A model generated the notes under the pieces. The model saw nothing but the letters and a program-made list of their open reading frames with translations, did not search any database and was not told the origin of the DNA. Made by a program: the position numbers and the translations under genes. From contig NZ_CP060789.1 in the NCBI RefSeq assembly GCF_014489575.1, positions 2,790,001 through 2,854,000 on the forward strand: 64,000 nucleotides of DNA. The letters run 5' to 3'. Positions within the stretch are counted from its first letter, which is position 1. Every line of letters begins with the position of its first letter. The DNA comes from Tessaracoccus defluvii (GTDB lineage: Bacteria > Actinomycetota > Actinomycetes > Propionibacteriales > Propionibacteriaceae). Positions 41,268 to 51,093 of the stretch are shown piece by piece.

Positions 41268-43424
41268 TCAGCCCCCGGCCCGAGCACCTTGGCCAGGTCG
41301 TAGCTGACCGGCTCCTCCAGCTGCGCGTACGTGCATGAGCGGGGGTCCCGGTCCTCGCGCCAGCGGACGAACTGTGCGGTGTGCCGGAACCGGACGCCCT
41401 CCATGTGGTCGTAGCGCACCTCGACGACCCGCTCCGGCCGCAGCGGCACGAACGACAGGTCCTTGGTCGCATTCCAGCGGGAGTGGGCGGCCGCCGTCGG
41501 GGTGCGGGGGAACGACTGGTCCCGGTTGTCCGGCCCTGACTCCGCCGGCTCGGCCCACGCCCATGGATGACCCTCGAAGCCGGTCACCAGCGGCTGCAGC
41601 TCGACGAAGAGCTCCCGGCGCCGCTCCATCGGGAAGGCGCCGATGACGCCGACGGAGTTCAGCTGCCCGTCGTCGGTGTAGAGGCCGAGCAGCAGCGAAC
41701 CGACGGCGTCGTCGGTGTCCTTGTAGAGGCGGTAGCCCGCGACGACGACGTCGGCGGTGCGTTCATGCTTCAGCTTGTACATCACCCGCTTGTCCTCGAC
41801 GTAGGGCTCGTCGAGCGGCTTGGCCATGACGCCGTCGAGGCCGGCACCCTCGAAGGTGGCGAACCAGGCCATGGCCGTGTCCTCGTCGCGCGTCGCCTGC
41901 GTCAGATGGATCGGCGGGCGGGCGTCGGCGAGGAGCCGCTCGAGGGCCTCCCGCCGCTCCCTGAAGGGCCGCTCGACGAAGTTGATGTCGCCGTGCGCGA
42001 GCAGGTCGAAGGCGACGAAGCTGGCGGGTGTCTGCTGGGCGAGCTTCCTGATCCGTGACGCGGCCGGGTGGATGCGCTGCTGCAGCGCGTCGAAGTCGAG
42101 CCGGTCCCCGTTCTCCGGGTCCACGAGGATGATCTCGCCGTCGATGGCCATGTGGTCGGGGAAGTTCTCGATGACGGCGGCGACGAGCTCCGGGAAGTAG
42201 CGCGTCATGGGCCTGGTGTTGCGGGACCCGATCTCCACCTGGTCGCCGGAGCGCCAGATGATGGCGCGGAACCCGTCCCACTTGGGCTCGAACAGGTACT
42301 CGCCAGCGGGGAGCTTCTTGACCGGCTTGGCCAGCATGGGACCGTAGGGAGGCGCGATGGCCGTGCCCCATTCGGCATCGCGCTCCGCCTTGGGCGCCAT
42401 GTACTCCTCGTCGGCCCGGTCGGCCTTGCGTCGGCTCGGCGGCACCCGCGGCGGCTCGCCTGGCATCTTGGGATAGTCCGGGGGAAGTTGAGCTCGCCGA
42501 GGCCGCGCTCGAGGTCGGCCTCCCACAGCGCGAGCGCTCCGCTGAGGTCGCCGACGTGGTCATCCATGTCCGCCCAGGGGCAGGGGCGCCGCGCCAGCAG
42601 GCCGGGGACGGTCCGGACCGTCAGGTCGCGTGGGTCGGCATCGACGAGCTCGTCCCAGCTGAGCGGCGTCGACACGGGCGCCCAGGCCAGGGGCGTGGCG
42701 AGTAGGCGCCCGCGATGGTCCGGTCGCGGTTGGCCTGGTTGAAGTCGACGAAGACCCGCTCACCGCGTTCCTCCTTCCACCAGGAGGTCGTCACGAGGTC
42801 GGGCAGGCGGCGCTCGAGCTCGCGGGCGATGCCGATGACGCCGTGGCGCACGTCCTGGAACTCGTGCGTGGGGGCGATGCGGGCGTAGACGTGCACGCCG
42901 CGGTTGCCGGAGCTCTTCGCGTACGCCGTCAGCCCGTGTTCGGCCATCACGTCGCGCAGCGCCAGGGCGGCGGTGACGGCGTCGCGGAAGTCGCGGCCCG
43001 GCTGCGGGTCGAGGTCGATGCGGAACTCGTCCGGGTTGTCCAGGTCGGCGGTGCGCACAGGCCACGGGTGGAACGTGATGGTGCCCATCTGCGCCGCCCA
43101 GGCGAGCGCCGCGGGCTCATCGAAGACGAGCTGGTCGTGGCGCCGGCGCGACGGGTACGTGCAGGTGACGGTGCGCAGGTAGCCCGGCGCCCCGCGCGGC
43201 GGCCGCTTGGAGAAGAACTCCTCGCCGTCGACGCCCTCGGGGAACCGCTGCAGCGTCATGGGCCGGTCGCCGTTGATGGCCAGGAACGGGTCGGCGACGG
43301 CGAGCAGGAAGTCGGCGAGGTCACGCTTGGTGAGGCCGGGCTCCGGCCAGAGCACCTTGTCGGGGCTGCTCAGCTTCACGCGTCGCGGCTCGGGGCCCGC
43401 GATCTCCAGGTATTCGTCGGCCAT
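41268..43424 (-). pseudogene. ligD: ATP-dependent DNA ligase D with polymerase domain (three apparent frameshifts)
   Basis: LigD repairs double-strand breaks with Ku. The N-terminal part is the primase-polymerase: SPDKVLWPEPGLTKRDLADF, KRPPRGAPGYLRTV, FRIDLDPQPG (catalytic aspartates) and YAKSSGNRGVHVYARI. The C-terminal part is the ligase: LFEPKWDGFRAIIWRSGDQV (Lys of the AMP adduct), AIDGEIILVD, PLDEPYVEDKRVMYKLKHE, and the OB-fold end MEGVRFRHTAQFVRWREDRD. No nuclease domain is seen. The frame breaks near 42699 (one base missing after AGAYS), at the G-run 42480-42484, and at 41272-41276, where one more G places a stop at 41268. About 719 residues when restored. No Ku gene is visible within the window. 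Confidence 0.88.
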
Positions 43425-43484
43425 GGGCGAAACACTAGGCGCCCCCGGGGGTCGCGCCGGGCGAATCGTCATCCGCGGGTCCGT

Positions 43485-44093
43485 TCAGGCGGCCCCGAGG
43501 CCGCGGAGCAGCACGCGGACGCGGGTGCGGAGCACCAGCTGCCGGTCACCCCCGCCGTCGGTGCGGCCGACGACGTCGCGCAGGAGCTCGCTGACGAGGG
43601 CCGAGAACACCCAACGCGCCACCTCGTCCAGCGTCATGTCGACGTCGCCGTCCAGGTGGGGGGCGAGGATGGTCCCGATCCTGGCGATCATGCGATCGAC
43701 GATCGCCAGCGACTCGTCGCGTTCCGGCCCGTCCTCGCCGAACAGCACCTCGCGTAGGAAGGGGGCGGCGTTGTCGGGCTGGCTCTCCGCCAGGGAGATC
43801 AACGGGCCGAGCAGCAGGAGGATCTCGTCGACGGGGTCGTTGGCCTGCGCGTCGACGCTGAGGTCGACCAGGGGACGGAGATGCTCGTTGATCACCATGA
43901 GCAGCAGCTCCGGCTTGGTGCCTGCGTAGCGGAAGAGCGTGCCCTCGGCGACGTCCGCCTCGGCGGCGACCTGGAGCGTCGTGGTCGCCGCGTACCCGCG
44001 CTCGGCGAAGAGCCGCGCGGCGGCCCGTGCGATGGCCTCCCTCTTGGCCGCCTTGTTGCGGTCGCGGCGGCTGAGCAGGACCCCGGTGTTCAT
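43485..44093 (-). CDS. TetR-family regulator of the adjacent ABC export module
   Basis: The 202-residue protein has the N-terminal HTH: KREAIARAAARLFAERGYAA with TTTLQVAAEADVAEGTLFRY and a helical ligand domain. It is divergent from the ABC ATPase gene. A 28-bp interrupted palindrome fills the space between the two starts and covers the ABC gene's -10 box, so it very likely represses that module and itself. Its ATG follows TAGGAT by 6 bases with no Shine-Dalgarno. Confidence 0.92.
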   Translation of the reverse strand: MNTGVLLSRRDRNKAAKREAIARAAARLFAERGYAATTTLQVAAEADVAEGTLFRYAGTKPELLLMVINEHLRPLVDLSVDAQANDPVDEILLLLGPLISLAESQPDNAAPFLREVLFGEDGPERDESLAIVDRMIARIGTILAPHLDGDVDMTLDEVARWVFSALVSELLRDVVGRTDGGGDRQLVLRTRVRVLLRGLGAA

Positions 44094-44099
44094 GCGGCC

Positions 44100-44105
44100 A
44101 TCCTA
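44100..44105 (-). promoter_or_regulatory. -10 box of a leaderless promoter (tetR)
   Basis: TAGGAT on the minus strand, 6 bases before the ATG at 44093. Confidence 0.55.
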
Positions 44106-44115
44106 GCAACGATTC

Positions 44116-44143
44116 GGAGTGTGCTCATTTCGGAGTACACTCC
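44116..44143. promoter_or_regulatory. TetR operator between tetR and the ABC module
   Basis: GGAGTGTGCTC (44116-44126) and GAGTACACTCC (44133-44143) are 11-base arms, 10 of 11 complementary, around 6 bases. The right arm overlaps the ABC gene's -10 box. Confidence 0.7.
44136..44141 (+). promoter_or_regulatory. -10 box of a leaderless promoter (ABC ATPase)
   Basis: TACACT, 7 bases before the GTG at 44149, lying inside the TetR operator. Confidence 0.5.
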
Positions 44144-44148
44144 ATAAT

Positions 44149-44835
44149 GTGGAAACCCCCCGGCACTCCCGCCCAGCCCCCGACACACCCACCCCCATAC
44201 TGAAGGCCGACAGCCTCCGGCTCGCGACCGGACAGGGGCTCGTGTTCGACACCCTCTCGGTCGACATCCCGCGCGGCGCCCTCTGCGCCATCACGGGGAA
44301 GGCGGGGGCGGGCAAGTCCGCGCTGCTGCTGGCCCTGACCGGTCGCATGCAGGGCGTGACGGGTTCGCTCGTCGTCGACGGACACGACGCCCGGCGGCAT
44401 CCCCGGCGGGTACGCAGTGCCACCTCGGTGGCCCGGATCGACACGCTGATCGAGCCCGAGGCCTCCCTGTCCCTCGAGGACTGCATCACCGAGCGCACCC
44501 TCGCCGATGCCGCGCCAGCGCGGGCCCGGATGGCCAACTATCTGCACACCGCCGGGCTGCTGGGACTCACCGCCCCACTATCCACTCTTTACGGCAGGCT
44601 GACGCCGGCCGACCAGGTGCGGGCCGCAGTGGCGCTGGCCACCATCCGGCCCGCCACCCTCGTGGTCGTGGACGACGTCGACAGGGAGACCACCGCCCGC
44701 GAGCAGGCCGACCTGTGGACGGCGCTGGGCCGGCTCGCCGACCACGGAGTCACCGTCATCGCGACGACCTCGGAGCTGGCCGCTCTCCCCGGCGACCTCC
44801 TGCGCATCGAGATGGAGCCCACCCATGCCCGCTGA
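44149..44835 (+). CDS. ABC transporter ATP-binding protein of a YhgE-type exporter
   Basis: The 228-residue ATPase starts METPRHSRPAPDTPTPIL. Walker A is GKAGAGKSALL at about residues 50-60. Walker B is degenerate in look (ATLVVVDDVDRETT), with Asp-Asp where Asp-Glu is usual, and the LSGGQ signature is replaced by GRLTPADQVRAA. The H-loop region reads TVIATTSELAAL and lacks the usual His. It is therefore an atypical ATPase; activity may be low or it may serve as a coupling subunit. The membrane partner follows with an 11-base overlap. Confidence 0.85.
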   Translation: METPRHSRPAPDTPTPILKADSLRLATGQGLVFDTLSVDIPRGALCAITGKAGAGKSALLLALTGRMQGVTGSLVVDGHDARRHPRRVRSATSVARIDTLIEPEASLSLEDCITERTLADAAPARARMANYLHTAGLLGLTAPLSTLYGRLTPADQVRAAVALATIRPATLVVVDDVDRETTAREQADLWTALGRLADHGVTVIATTSELAALPGDLLRIEMEPTHAR

Positions 44836-46974
44836 CCCGACCAACCCGATGGCGCTCGCCCGGTTCGAACTCAAGCGCTTCAAGGGCCCCCTCCCCCGGC
44901 TCGCGCTGGCCTTCATCCTGCTCATCCCGCTGCTGTACGGCTGCATCTACCTCGCGGGCAACTGGGATCCCTACGGACGACTCGGCAACGTGCCGGTCGC
45001 GGTCGTGAACGAGGACGTGCCCGTCACGGTCAGCGACAGCGAGGTCCACGCGGGGCAGGACTTCGTCGACAGCCTCCACAGGGAGGCACGGTTCGACTTC
45101 CGCGACACCGATGCCGCCGACGCGGCGGCCGGTCTGCAGGCGGGCAGGTACTACCTGGTCATCTCGGTCCCGTCCACCTTCAGCGCCGACCTGGTGAGCG
45201 GCCGGACCGACAACCCCACGCGGGCCAACATCCTGCTGCGACGCAACGACGCGAACGGCTTCGTCATCGGCACCATCACGAACTCGGCGCAGGACTCCAT
45301 CGCCAGAGCCATCGACGAATCCGCCGTCCACAGCTACTTCGAGGCCGTCTTCGCGAGCCTGGACACCATCCGCGAGGGCATGCTCGAGGCGACCGACGGC
45401 GCCGCCCGCCTCGACGAGGGTCTCGCGACCGCCCACGACGGGAGCACGCAGCTGCGCGACGGGGCCGCCGAGGCTGCCACGGGAGCCGACGCCCTGGCGA
45501 CCGGAGCCACGACGCTCGCCGACGGGACAGCCGCCGCGGCGGACGGCACCTCCTCGCTCGTCGACGGTCTCGCCACGCTGGATGAGGGCGCCGCCCGCCT
45601 CAAGAACGGATCCCGCCAGGTGGCCGACGGGACCGCCCAGCTCGCGGGGACCCTGGATCCGGTGCTGACGGTCGCCGCCGACAAACTGCCGGGTATCCAG
45701 AAGGAGGTCACCTCCGCCGCTGACGCCGCCGCCGGGCTCACCGCGCAGGTGGCTCAGGGCAGCGGCTCGATCGCCGGCACGAGCAGGGAGATCGCTGCGG
45801 CGCTCGACGACGTCGCTGCAGGGAATCCCGGTCTCGCCGACGACCCGGCTTTCGTGCGTCTCCGCGCGCAGGCCGCGAAACTCGCCACGAGCACAGAGAC
45901 GGCCGCCGAGCATGCCGATGAGATCTCGGCAGCGGTGGCGCGCGCCGATGCGGCGATCAGGGACGTCGGTGACCTCTCCGCCAGGGCCACCGCCGCCAGG
46001 GACAGGATCGACGCGCTCAACTCCGGCGCGCAGCAGGTCGCTGACGGTGCTGCCGACCTCGCCGCCGGCGCCGCGACCGCCCGCGACGGGGCCGAGTCCC
46101 TCGACGACGGGCTCGGCCGGCTGTCGACGGGTGCCGACGACCTCGCCGACGGCGCGACGACGCTGGCCACCGGCCTCGACACCCTCGCCGCGGGCAGCGC
46201 CACGCTCGACGACGGGATCGGCCAGCTGGCCACGGGGGCGACCGAACTCTCGTCCGCCCTCGCCACCGGCGCCGCGCAACTGCCCGTGCTCACGCAGGAG
46301 GAGACCGACGACGCGGTGAGCGTCCTGTCGGCACCTGTCGACGTGACCATGGAGGTCGACAACCCGGCCGGCGTCTACGGCCGCGGCCTCGCTCCCATGT
46401 TCTTTTCCATCGCGCTGTGGGTGCTGGGGATCTCAGCCTTCTTCGTCGTGCGCCCGATCACCGGGCGCGTGCTGGCGGCCCGGGGCAGCGATGTGCGCAT
46501 CGGGGTGACGGCGTGGGCGCCGCTGGGCGCGATCTCCGTCGTGGCCGGGTGGCTGATGTTGGCCGCGGCCTGGATCGGGCTGGGGCTCGACCCGGTCCAC
46601 CCCTGGCTGATGATCCTGCTGGTGACGGTGGTCGCGCTCGCGTTCTCCGCGGTGGCCCACCTCATGCGGACCTGGCTCGGGTTCGTCGCGACGGCGGCGA
46701 TGCTGGTCCTGCTCATCCTGCAGCTGACCGCCGCGGGCGGCACCTATCCCCCGAGCTGCTGCCCCCGTTCTTCGCCGCGGTCTCCCACTTCGTGCCGATG
46801 ACCTACTCGATCGACGCGTTCCGGATAGCCATCTCCGGCGGTCAGATGGGCCGTTTCGCCCGGGACATCGCCCTCCTGGTCGCGCTGTTCGTCTCCAGCA
46901 TGGGCCTGTTGCTCGTCGTCGTGCACCGGCGGCGCCGGTTCCGCATCACGGACCTGCATCCACCGCTGGGGTGA
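44825..46974 (+). pseudogene. YhgE/Pip-type membrane protein with heptad repeats (one frameshift)
   Basis: It starts MPADPTNPMALARFELKRFK. A membrane helix (LPRLALAFILLIPLLYGCIY) is followed by the YhgE N-terminal fold (VPVAVVNEDVPVTV) and a long extracellular coiled region of xxxLxxG heptads (GADALATGATTLADG; GQLATGATELSSAL). The C-terminal half has five ABC-2-type helices. At the C-run 46748-46752 the frame shifts after GGTYP. A sixth C restores PPELLPPFFAAVSHFVPMTY and a frame ending at 46974, giving about 716 residues. Family members are phage receptors or export permeases in Firmicutes. Here it is the membrane half of the TetR-controlled module. Confidence 0.88.
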
Positions 46975-47854
46975 GCCGAAGGCGGGAGGATTCCAGCCGG
47001 GAGAGCGCCTCGCTGCTGACCCGGCCGATCTCGTCCAGCTCGCGCGGGTCGATGGCCGCCCTCCAGCCTGCCGCCACCTCGGCGGGGCTGCGGTCGAGGT
47101 TGTGGAGGTTCCCGGCCCGGGCCGTCCCCGCCGACTCCCGCGCCAGCTCCCCACCCATCGCGGCGTTCCAGCCGATGCCCAGCATCTCGGCGGCTGTGCG
47201 CCCCGCGGCCGGGCCCCCTCCCGCCAGCTCGTGGTGGGCGACGATGTGGACCCGGTCGCGGACGACGGGGTCACCGGCGATGTCCGCCAGCGCGATCAGG
47301 TGGAGTGCAGACCAGAACACCCCCATCTCCTCGGCAGGCCCCACCTCACCGGGCGCGGGGATGGCGGGGATCCCGTCCGCCCCGGGCAGCGCCTCGACGA
47401 CGGCCCGCAGCTCCTCCAGGTCGGGTGTCCATCCCATCCGCCGGTAGCTCGCGAGCAGGGCACCCGGGTGCCGGTAGACGAGGACGACGACGGCACCCGT
47501 GGCGCGCACCACGGCAGGGATGGACAGCAGGGCGAAGGGGTCCTTGATGACGACCCTGGTGCGCGGCAGCGGCGCCGCCCACTGCCGGTGCCCGTAGCGG
47601 CTGAAGGTGAACGGGTTCAGACCCCGGTAGGCGAGCCGCAGGGCCCGGACCTGCCGCGGGGTGGGCTCCACGAGGCGGGTCCAGCCGACGAGGGTTCCTC
47701 CGAGCCCGTACTGCCGGCCCCTCGGATTCATGGGCTCCCGCCCGGCCAGCGCCAGGCCGGGCCCGAGGGCGAGCAGACGGGCCACCCACGTCGTCCCCGA
47801 ACGGGGGACGCCGGTGACGAGAATCGGCGCCTCTACGCTGCCCCCCTGGTCCAC
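46946..47854 (-). CDS. Sulfotransferase-family protein
   Basis: The protein has about 302 residues from GTG 47854, which has GGAGGAGG five bases upstream; an upstream GTG at 47884 lacks this. The 5'-phosphosulfate loop is near the start (APILVTGVPRSGTTWVARLL), and the 3'-phosphate motif is likely VVLVYRHPGALLASYRRMGW. Members transfer sulfate from PAPS to glycolipids or saccharides. No PAPS-synthesis gene is in the window. Its 3' end overlaps the convergent YhgE-type gene by 29 bases. Substrate is unknown. Confidence 0.85.
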   Translation of the reverse strand: MDQGGSVEAPILVTGVPRSGTTWVARLLALGPGLALAGREPMNPRGRQYGLGGTLVGWTRLVEPTPRQVRALRLAYRGLNPFTFSRYGHRQWAAPLPRTRVVIKDPFALLSIPAVVRATGAVVVLVYRHPGALLASYRRMGWTPDLEELRAVVEALPGADGIPAIPAPGEVGPAEEMGVFWSALHLIALADIAGDPVVRDRVHIVAHHELAGGGPAAGRTAAEMLGIGWNAAMGGELARESAGTARAGNLHNLDRSPAEVAAGWRAAIDPRELDEIGRVSSEALSRLESSRLRLTPAVDAGP

Positions 47855-47927
47855 CAACCCCTCCTCCCTTCGGTGGAAGAACACTAGACCGTCGCCGCGG
47901 ATCCCGGGCGCGGTCCCGCAACCAGAG

Positions 47928-47955
47928 GGGGCGCCGACCTGCAGGTCGGCGCCCC
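47928..47955 (-). terminator. Hairpin after glpK
   Basis: A perfect 14-bp self-complementary arm pair centred at 47941/47942 (GGGCGCCGACCTG / CAGGTCGGCGCCC), 19 bases after the glpK stop. Confidence 0.85.
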
Positions 47956-47973
47956 TTGTGGGTGTTCGTCAGC

Positions 47974-49491
47974 TCACTCGACGACGTCCTCGTCGAGCCA
48001 GTCGAAGGTCCGGGTCACGGCCTTCTTCCAGTTGCGGAACAGGCGGTCGCGCTCGCCGCTGTCCGCGGGCGTCCAGCGCTTCGCCTCGGCCCAGTTGTCG
48101 ATGACGTCCTGCTCGCCCTCCCAGTAGCCGACGGCGATGCCGGCGGCGTAGGCGGCGCCCAGTGCCGTGGTCTCGGCGACGACGGGGCGGACCACGTCGA
48201 CACCCAGCTGATCGGCCTGGAACTGCATGAGCAGCTCGTTGGCGGTCATGCCGCCGTCGACCTTCAGCTCGGCCAGCGTCACACCCGAGTCGGCCTCCAT
48301 GGCTTCCAGCACCTCACGCGTCTGGTAGGCGGTGGCCTCCAGGACGGCGCGGGCGATGTGGCCACGGTTGACGTAGCGGGTGAGGCCGACGATCGCGCCG
48401 CGGGCATCTGCACGCCAGTACGGGGCGAACAGGCCGGAGAACGCGGGCACGAAGTACGCGCCGCCGTTGTCCTCGACGCTGGCCGCGAGTTCCTCGACCT
48501 CGGGGGCCGAGTCGAACATCTTGAGGTTGTCACGCAGCCACTGCACCAGCGAGCCGGTGACGGCGATCGAGCCCTCGAGCGCGTAGACGGCGGGCTGGTC
48601 GCCGATCTTGTAGCAGACTGTCGTCAGCAGGCCGTTCTCGGACGGGACGACCTCGGTGCCGGTGTTCATCAGCATGAAGTTGCCGGTGCCGTAGGTGTTC
48701 TTGGCCATGCCGACCTCGAAGCAGGCCTGGCCGAACGTGGCGGCCTGCTGGTCGCCCAGGATGCCGGCGATCGGCACGTCGGGAAGCATGCCCTGCGCAC
48801 GGCCGACGCCGTAGACCTCGGCCGAGCTCTTGATCTCGGGGAGCATCGACATCGGGATCGTCATGTCGGCGGCGATCTCGGCGTCCCAGCTGAGGGTCGC
48901 GAGGTCCATCAGCATGGTGCGGGAGGCGTTGGTCACGTCGGTGACGTGGATGCCGCCGGTGGTGCCACCGGTCAGGTTCCACATGACCCACGTGTCCATG
49001 GTGCCCATGACCAGGTCGCCGGCCTCGGCGCGGGCGCGGGCGCCCTCGACGTTGTCCAGGATCCACTTGACCTTGGGGCCACAGAAGTAGGTGGCCAGGG
49101 GCAGGCCGACGCGGGCCTTGTACTTGTCCTGGCCCTCGTCGCCGCCCAGTTCCTCGATGATCTTGCCCGTGCGGGTGTCCTGCCAGACGATCGCGTTGTA
49201 GACGGGCTCACCGGTGGTGCGGTCCCACACGACGGTGGTCTCGCGCTGGTTGGTGATGCCGACGGCGGCGATGTCGTGGTGGTTCAGCGAGGCGCTGGCG
49301 AGAGCGTCGGCGACGACCGCGCGGACGTTGTCCCACACCTCGATGGGGTTGTGCTCGACCCAGCCGGCGCGGGGGAAGATCTGCTCGTGCTCCTTCTGGC
49401 CGACGGAGACGATCGTCCCCTTGTGGTCGAAGATGATGGCGCGCGAGCTCGTCGTGCCCTGGTCGATTGCGAGTACGTACTTGTCAGACAT
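47974..49491 (-). CDS. glpK: Glycerol kinase
   Basis: The enzyme phosphorylates glycerol to sn-glycerol-3-phosphate with ATP. The 505-residue length and motifs are standard [20 protein letters not shown] at the start, [42 protein letters not shown] and the C-terminal signature [18 protein letters not shown] 49491 has AAGGAAG upstream. It lies 38 bases after the corrected end of glpF, so the two are one operon in which glycerol enters by facilitated diffusion and is trapped by phosphorylation. No glpD is in the window. Confidence 0.98.
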   Translation of the reverse strand: MSDKYVLAIDQGTTSSRAIIFDHKGTIVSVGQKEHEQIFPRAGWVEHNPIEVWDNVRAVVADALASASLNHHDIAAVGITNQRETTVVWDRTTGEPVYNAIVWQDTRTGKIIEELGGDEGQDKYKARVGLPLATYFCGPKVKWILDNVEGARARAEAGDLVMGTMDTWVMWNLTGGTTGGIHVTDVTNASRTMLMDLATLSWDAEIAADMTIPMSMLPEIKSSAEVYGVGRAQGMLPDVPIAGILGDQQAATFGQACFEVGMAKNTYGTGNFMLMNTGTEVVPSENGLLTTVCYKIGDQPAVYALEGSIAVTGSLVQWLRDNLKMFDSAPEVEELAASVEDNGGAYFVPAFSGLFAPYWRADARGAIVGLTRYVNRGHIARAVLEATAYQTREVLEAMEADSGVTLAELKVDGGMTANELLMQFQADQLGVDVVRPVVAETTALGAAYAAGIAVGYWEGEQDVIDNWAEAKRWTPADSGERDRLFRNWKKAVTRTFDWLDEDVVE

Positions 49492-49579
49492 GTAGTGACA
49501 CTTCCTTGTGTGTGGTGAGGGGGATCAGATCAGGCCGGCAGCAGGACGCCGGACAGAAGACCGGCGATCACGGCGCCGA

Positions 49580-50293
49580 TCAGGGGCCGACGACCGGAAC
49601 CCAGGAGTAGCTCCAGTCGGAGCCGCCCTTGCCCTTGATCGGCAGGATCGCGTGCACGATGCGCGGGCCGAGGTCACGGGCGGGGTTGATGGCGTAGCCG
49701 GTGGGGCCACCGAGGCTGATACCGATGGAGACGATCAGCAGGGCCACGCCGAGGGCGCCGAGCCAGCCGAGACCGCCCGGGGTAGCAGTCTCAGAGTCGC
49801 CCCAGTGACCGGCAGCCAGCACGACGAAGACCAGCACGAAGGTGCCGATGGCCTCAGTGACGAGGTTCCAGCCGTAGCTGCGGATGGCGGGCGCGGTCGA
49901 GAACACGGCGAGCTTGGAGGCCGGATCCGGCTCCTGATCGAAGTGCTGCTTGTAGGCGAGCCAGCAGAGGACAGCGCCGATGATGGCGCCGATCATCTGG
50001 GCGAGGAAGTAGACCATCACCGAGCCGAAGCTGACGGCGATGCCGGCGACGAACTCCTCCTTGCCGGCCGCGACAAGGCCGAGCGTGACGGCGGGGTTCA
50101 GGTGACCGCCCGACTTGTACGAGACCAGGACACCCGCGAAGACCGCGAGACCCCAGCCCCAGTTAACGAAGAGGAACCCGGTGCCATTGCCCTTGGTCTT
50201 GGCGAGCGCCGTGTTGGCGACCACACCACAGCCCAGGAGAATGAGCATTGCGGTGCCTACGACTTCCGAGAGGAAGATGACTCCCAACGACAT
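49580..50293 (-). CDS. glpF: Glycerol uptake facilitator, aquaporin family (C-terminus cut by a frameshift)
   Basis: This is a six-helix channel with two half-helices. The NPA boxes are intact: SGGHLNPAVTLG and TGYAINPARDLGPR, the second with the Asp after NPAR that marks glycerol facilitators. I take ATG 50293 as start because GGAG stands nine bases before it. As written the frame stops at 49580 after VPVVGP. With one more C in the preceding C-run the frame would read LIGAVIAGLLSGVLLPA and stop at 49530, the normal last helix. The true gene is therefore likely 49530-50293. Confidence 0.93.
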   Translation of the reverse strand: MSLGVIFLSEVVGTAMLILLGCGVVANTALAKTKGNGTGFLFVNWGWGLAVFAGVLVSYKSGGHLNPAVTLGLVAAGKEEFVAGIAVSFGSVMVYFLAQMIGAIIGAVLCWLAYKQHFDQEPDPASKLAVFSTAPAIRSYGWNLVTEAIGTFVLVFVVLAAGHWGDSETATPGGLGWLGALGVALLIVSIGISLGGPTGYAINPARDLGPRIVHAILPIKGKGGSDWSYSWVPVVGP

Positions 50294-50310
50294 AGTGTGA
50301 AGCTCCATTC

Positions 50311-50350
50311 CTGACAACACTGTCAGCTCTCTGCGTCATCGCTGACGCAG
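50311..50350. promoter_or_regulatory. Two adjacent stem-loops in the glpF leader
   Basis: CTGACA-ACAC-TGTCAG (50311-50326) and CTGCGTCA-TCGC-TGACGCAG (50331-50350) lie just upstream of the glpF start. They are flanked by a direct repeat TCCATTCCTG (50303 and 50351). Either operator sites or leader RNA structure. Confidence 0.5.
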
Positions 50351-50398
50351 TCCATTCCTGTCGATCGACGACGGCCGACCTGGGCCTAGCAAACCGCC

Positions 50399-50439
50399 TT
50401 CTGCACATCCTTGCAAGAGCGATGCACGTTCGTGCAGAA
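50399..50439. promoter_or_regulatory. Nested inverted repeats upstream of glpFK
   Basis: TTCTGCAC (50399-50406) and GTGCAGAA (50432-50439) are perfect complements, and TGCACG-TT-CGTGCA (50423-50436) is a second palindrome inside. This looks like an operator region, possibly for a GylR/IclR-type glycerol regulator; that assignment is inference. Confidence 0.5.
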
Positions 50440-50519
50440 CGACCTGCCTCCCACTGCACCTGTCACCGCCTCGGGCTCAGCCAGCCTTGTCACGGGGCGT
50501 CCAGTTCGCCTACCGCCCC

Positions 50520-51083
50520 TCAGCCGGTGATACCCTCCAGCAGCTCCTGCGTCCAGGCGGCCAGTTCGTCGTCGGGCATCCGGACCATGGGCGTCCCCGC
50601 GCTCACGATCCGGTTCGACGCGGTGGCGCCTGCACAGAGCCGGTACGGGTCGCCGTACTGGTCGGGCATGTCGTAGCAGTAGATGCCAGGGAGCGGCTGG
50701 GTGGTCTCGCCGGGGACGGAGAGCTCCACGTCCTCCTCGAGCGAGGTGATGATCGGGCCCCAGTCGAGCACCAGCAGGATCGTCGAGCCGTCCGGGGAGG
50801 TGTAGTCGGGCAGGCCGTCGTCCCACCGCATGGTCCAGCCCTTGACCTCGCTGGGGTACTGGTCCTCGGTCAGCCAATCGGCCGGCGCGGTGGATGTGCC
50901 CGTGGTGGCGGACGGGGATGGGCTCGGTGTCGGCGTCGGCGTTCCGCCGCCGGTTCCCCGGAGCGCGAACAGCGCGACGAGCCCGCCCACGACGAGCACC
51001 GCGACGACCGCGACGATCACCCACGGGAGCGCGGAGGAACGCCTGGGCGCCACGGGCGGCTGGTACGGCGGCGGCATGGTCAT
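50520..51083 (-). CDS. Membrane-anchored extracellular protein of unknown function (end of EspC/WXG-like cassette)
   Basis: The 187-residue protein starts MTMPPPYQPPVAPRRSSALP with GAGGAG eight bases upstream. One membrane helix (VIVAVVAVLVVGGLVALFAL) follows, then a Thr/Pro/Ser linker (TPTPTPSPSPS) and a ~120-residue extracellular domain. The domain has WLTEDQYPSEVKGWTMRW, two cysteines (GIYCYDM and YRLCAGATASNRI) that could form a disulfide, and no known motif. It is the last gene of a co-directional run of four, 10 bases after the WXG-like gene. Confidence 0.82.
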   Translation of the reverse strand: MTMPPPYQPPVAPRRSSALPWVIVAVVAVLVVGGLVALFALRGTGGGTPTPTPSPSPSATTGTSTAPADWLTEDQYPSEVKGWTMRWDDGLPDYTSPDGSTILLVLDWGPIITSLEEDVELSVPGETTQPLPGIYCYDMPDQYGDPYRLCAGATASNRIVSAGTPMVRMPDDELAAWTQELLEGITG

Positions 51084-51093
51084 CGGCTACTCC

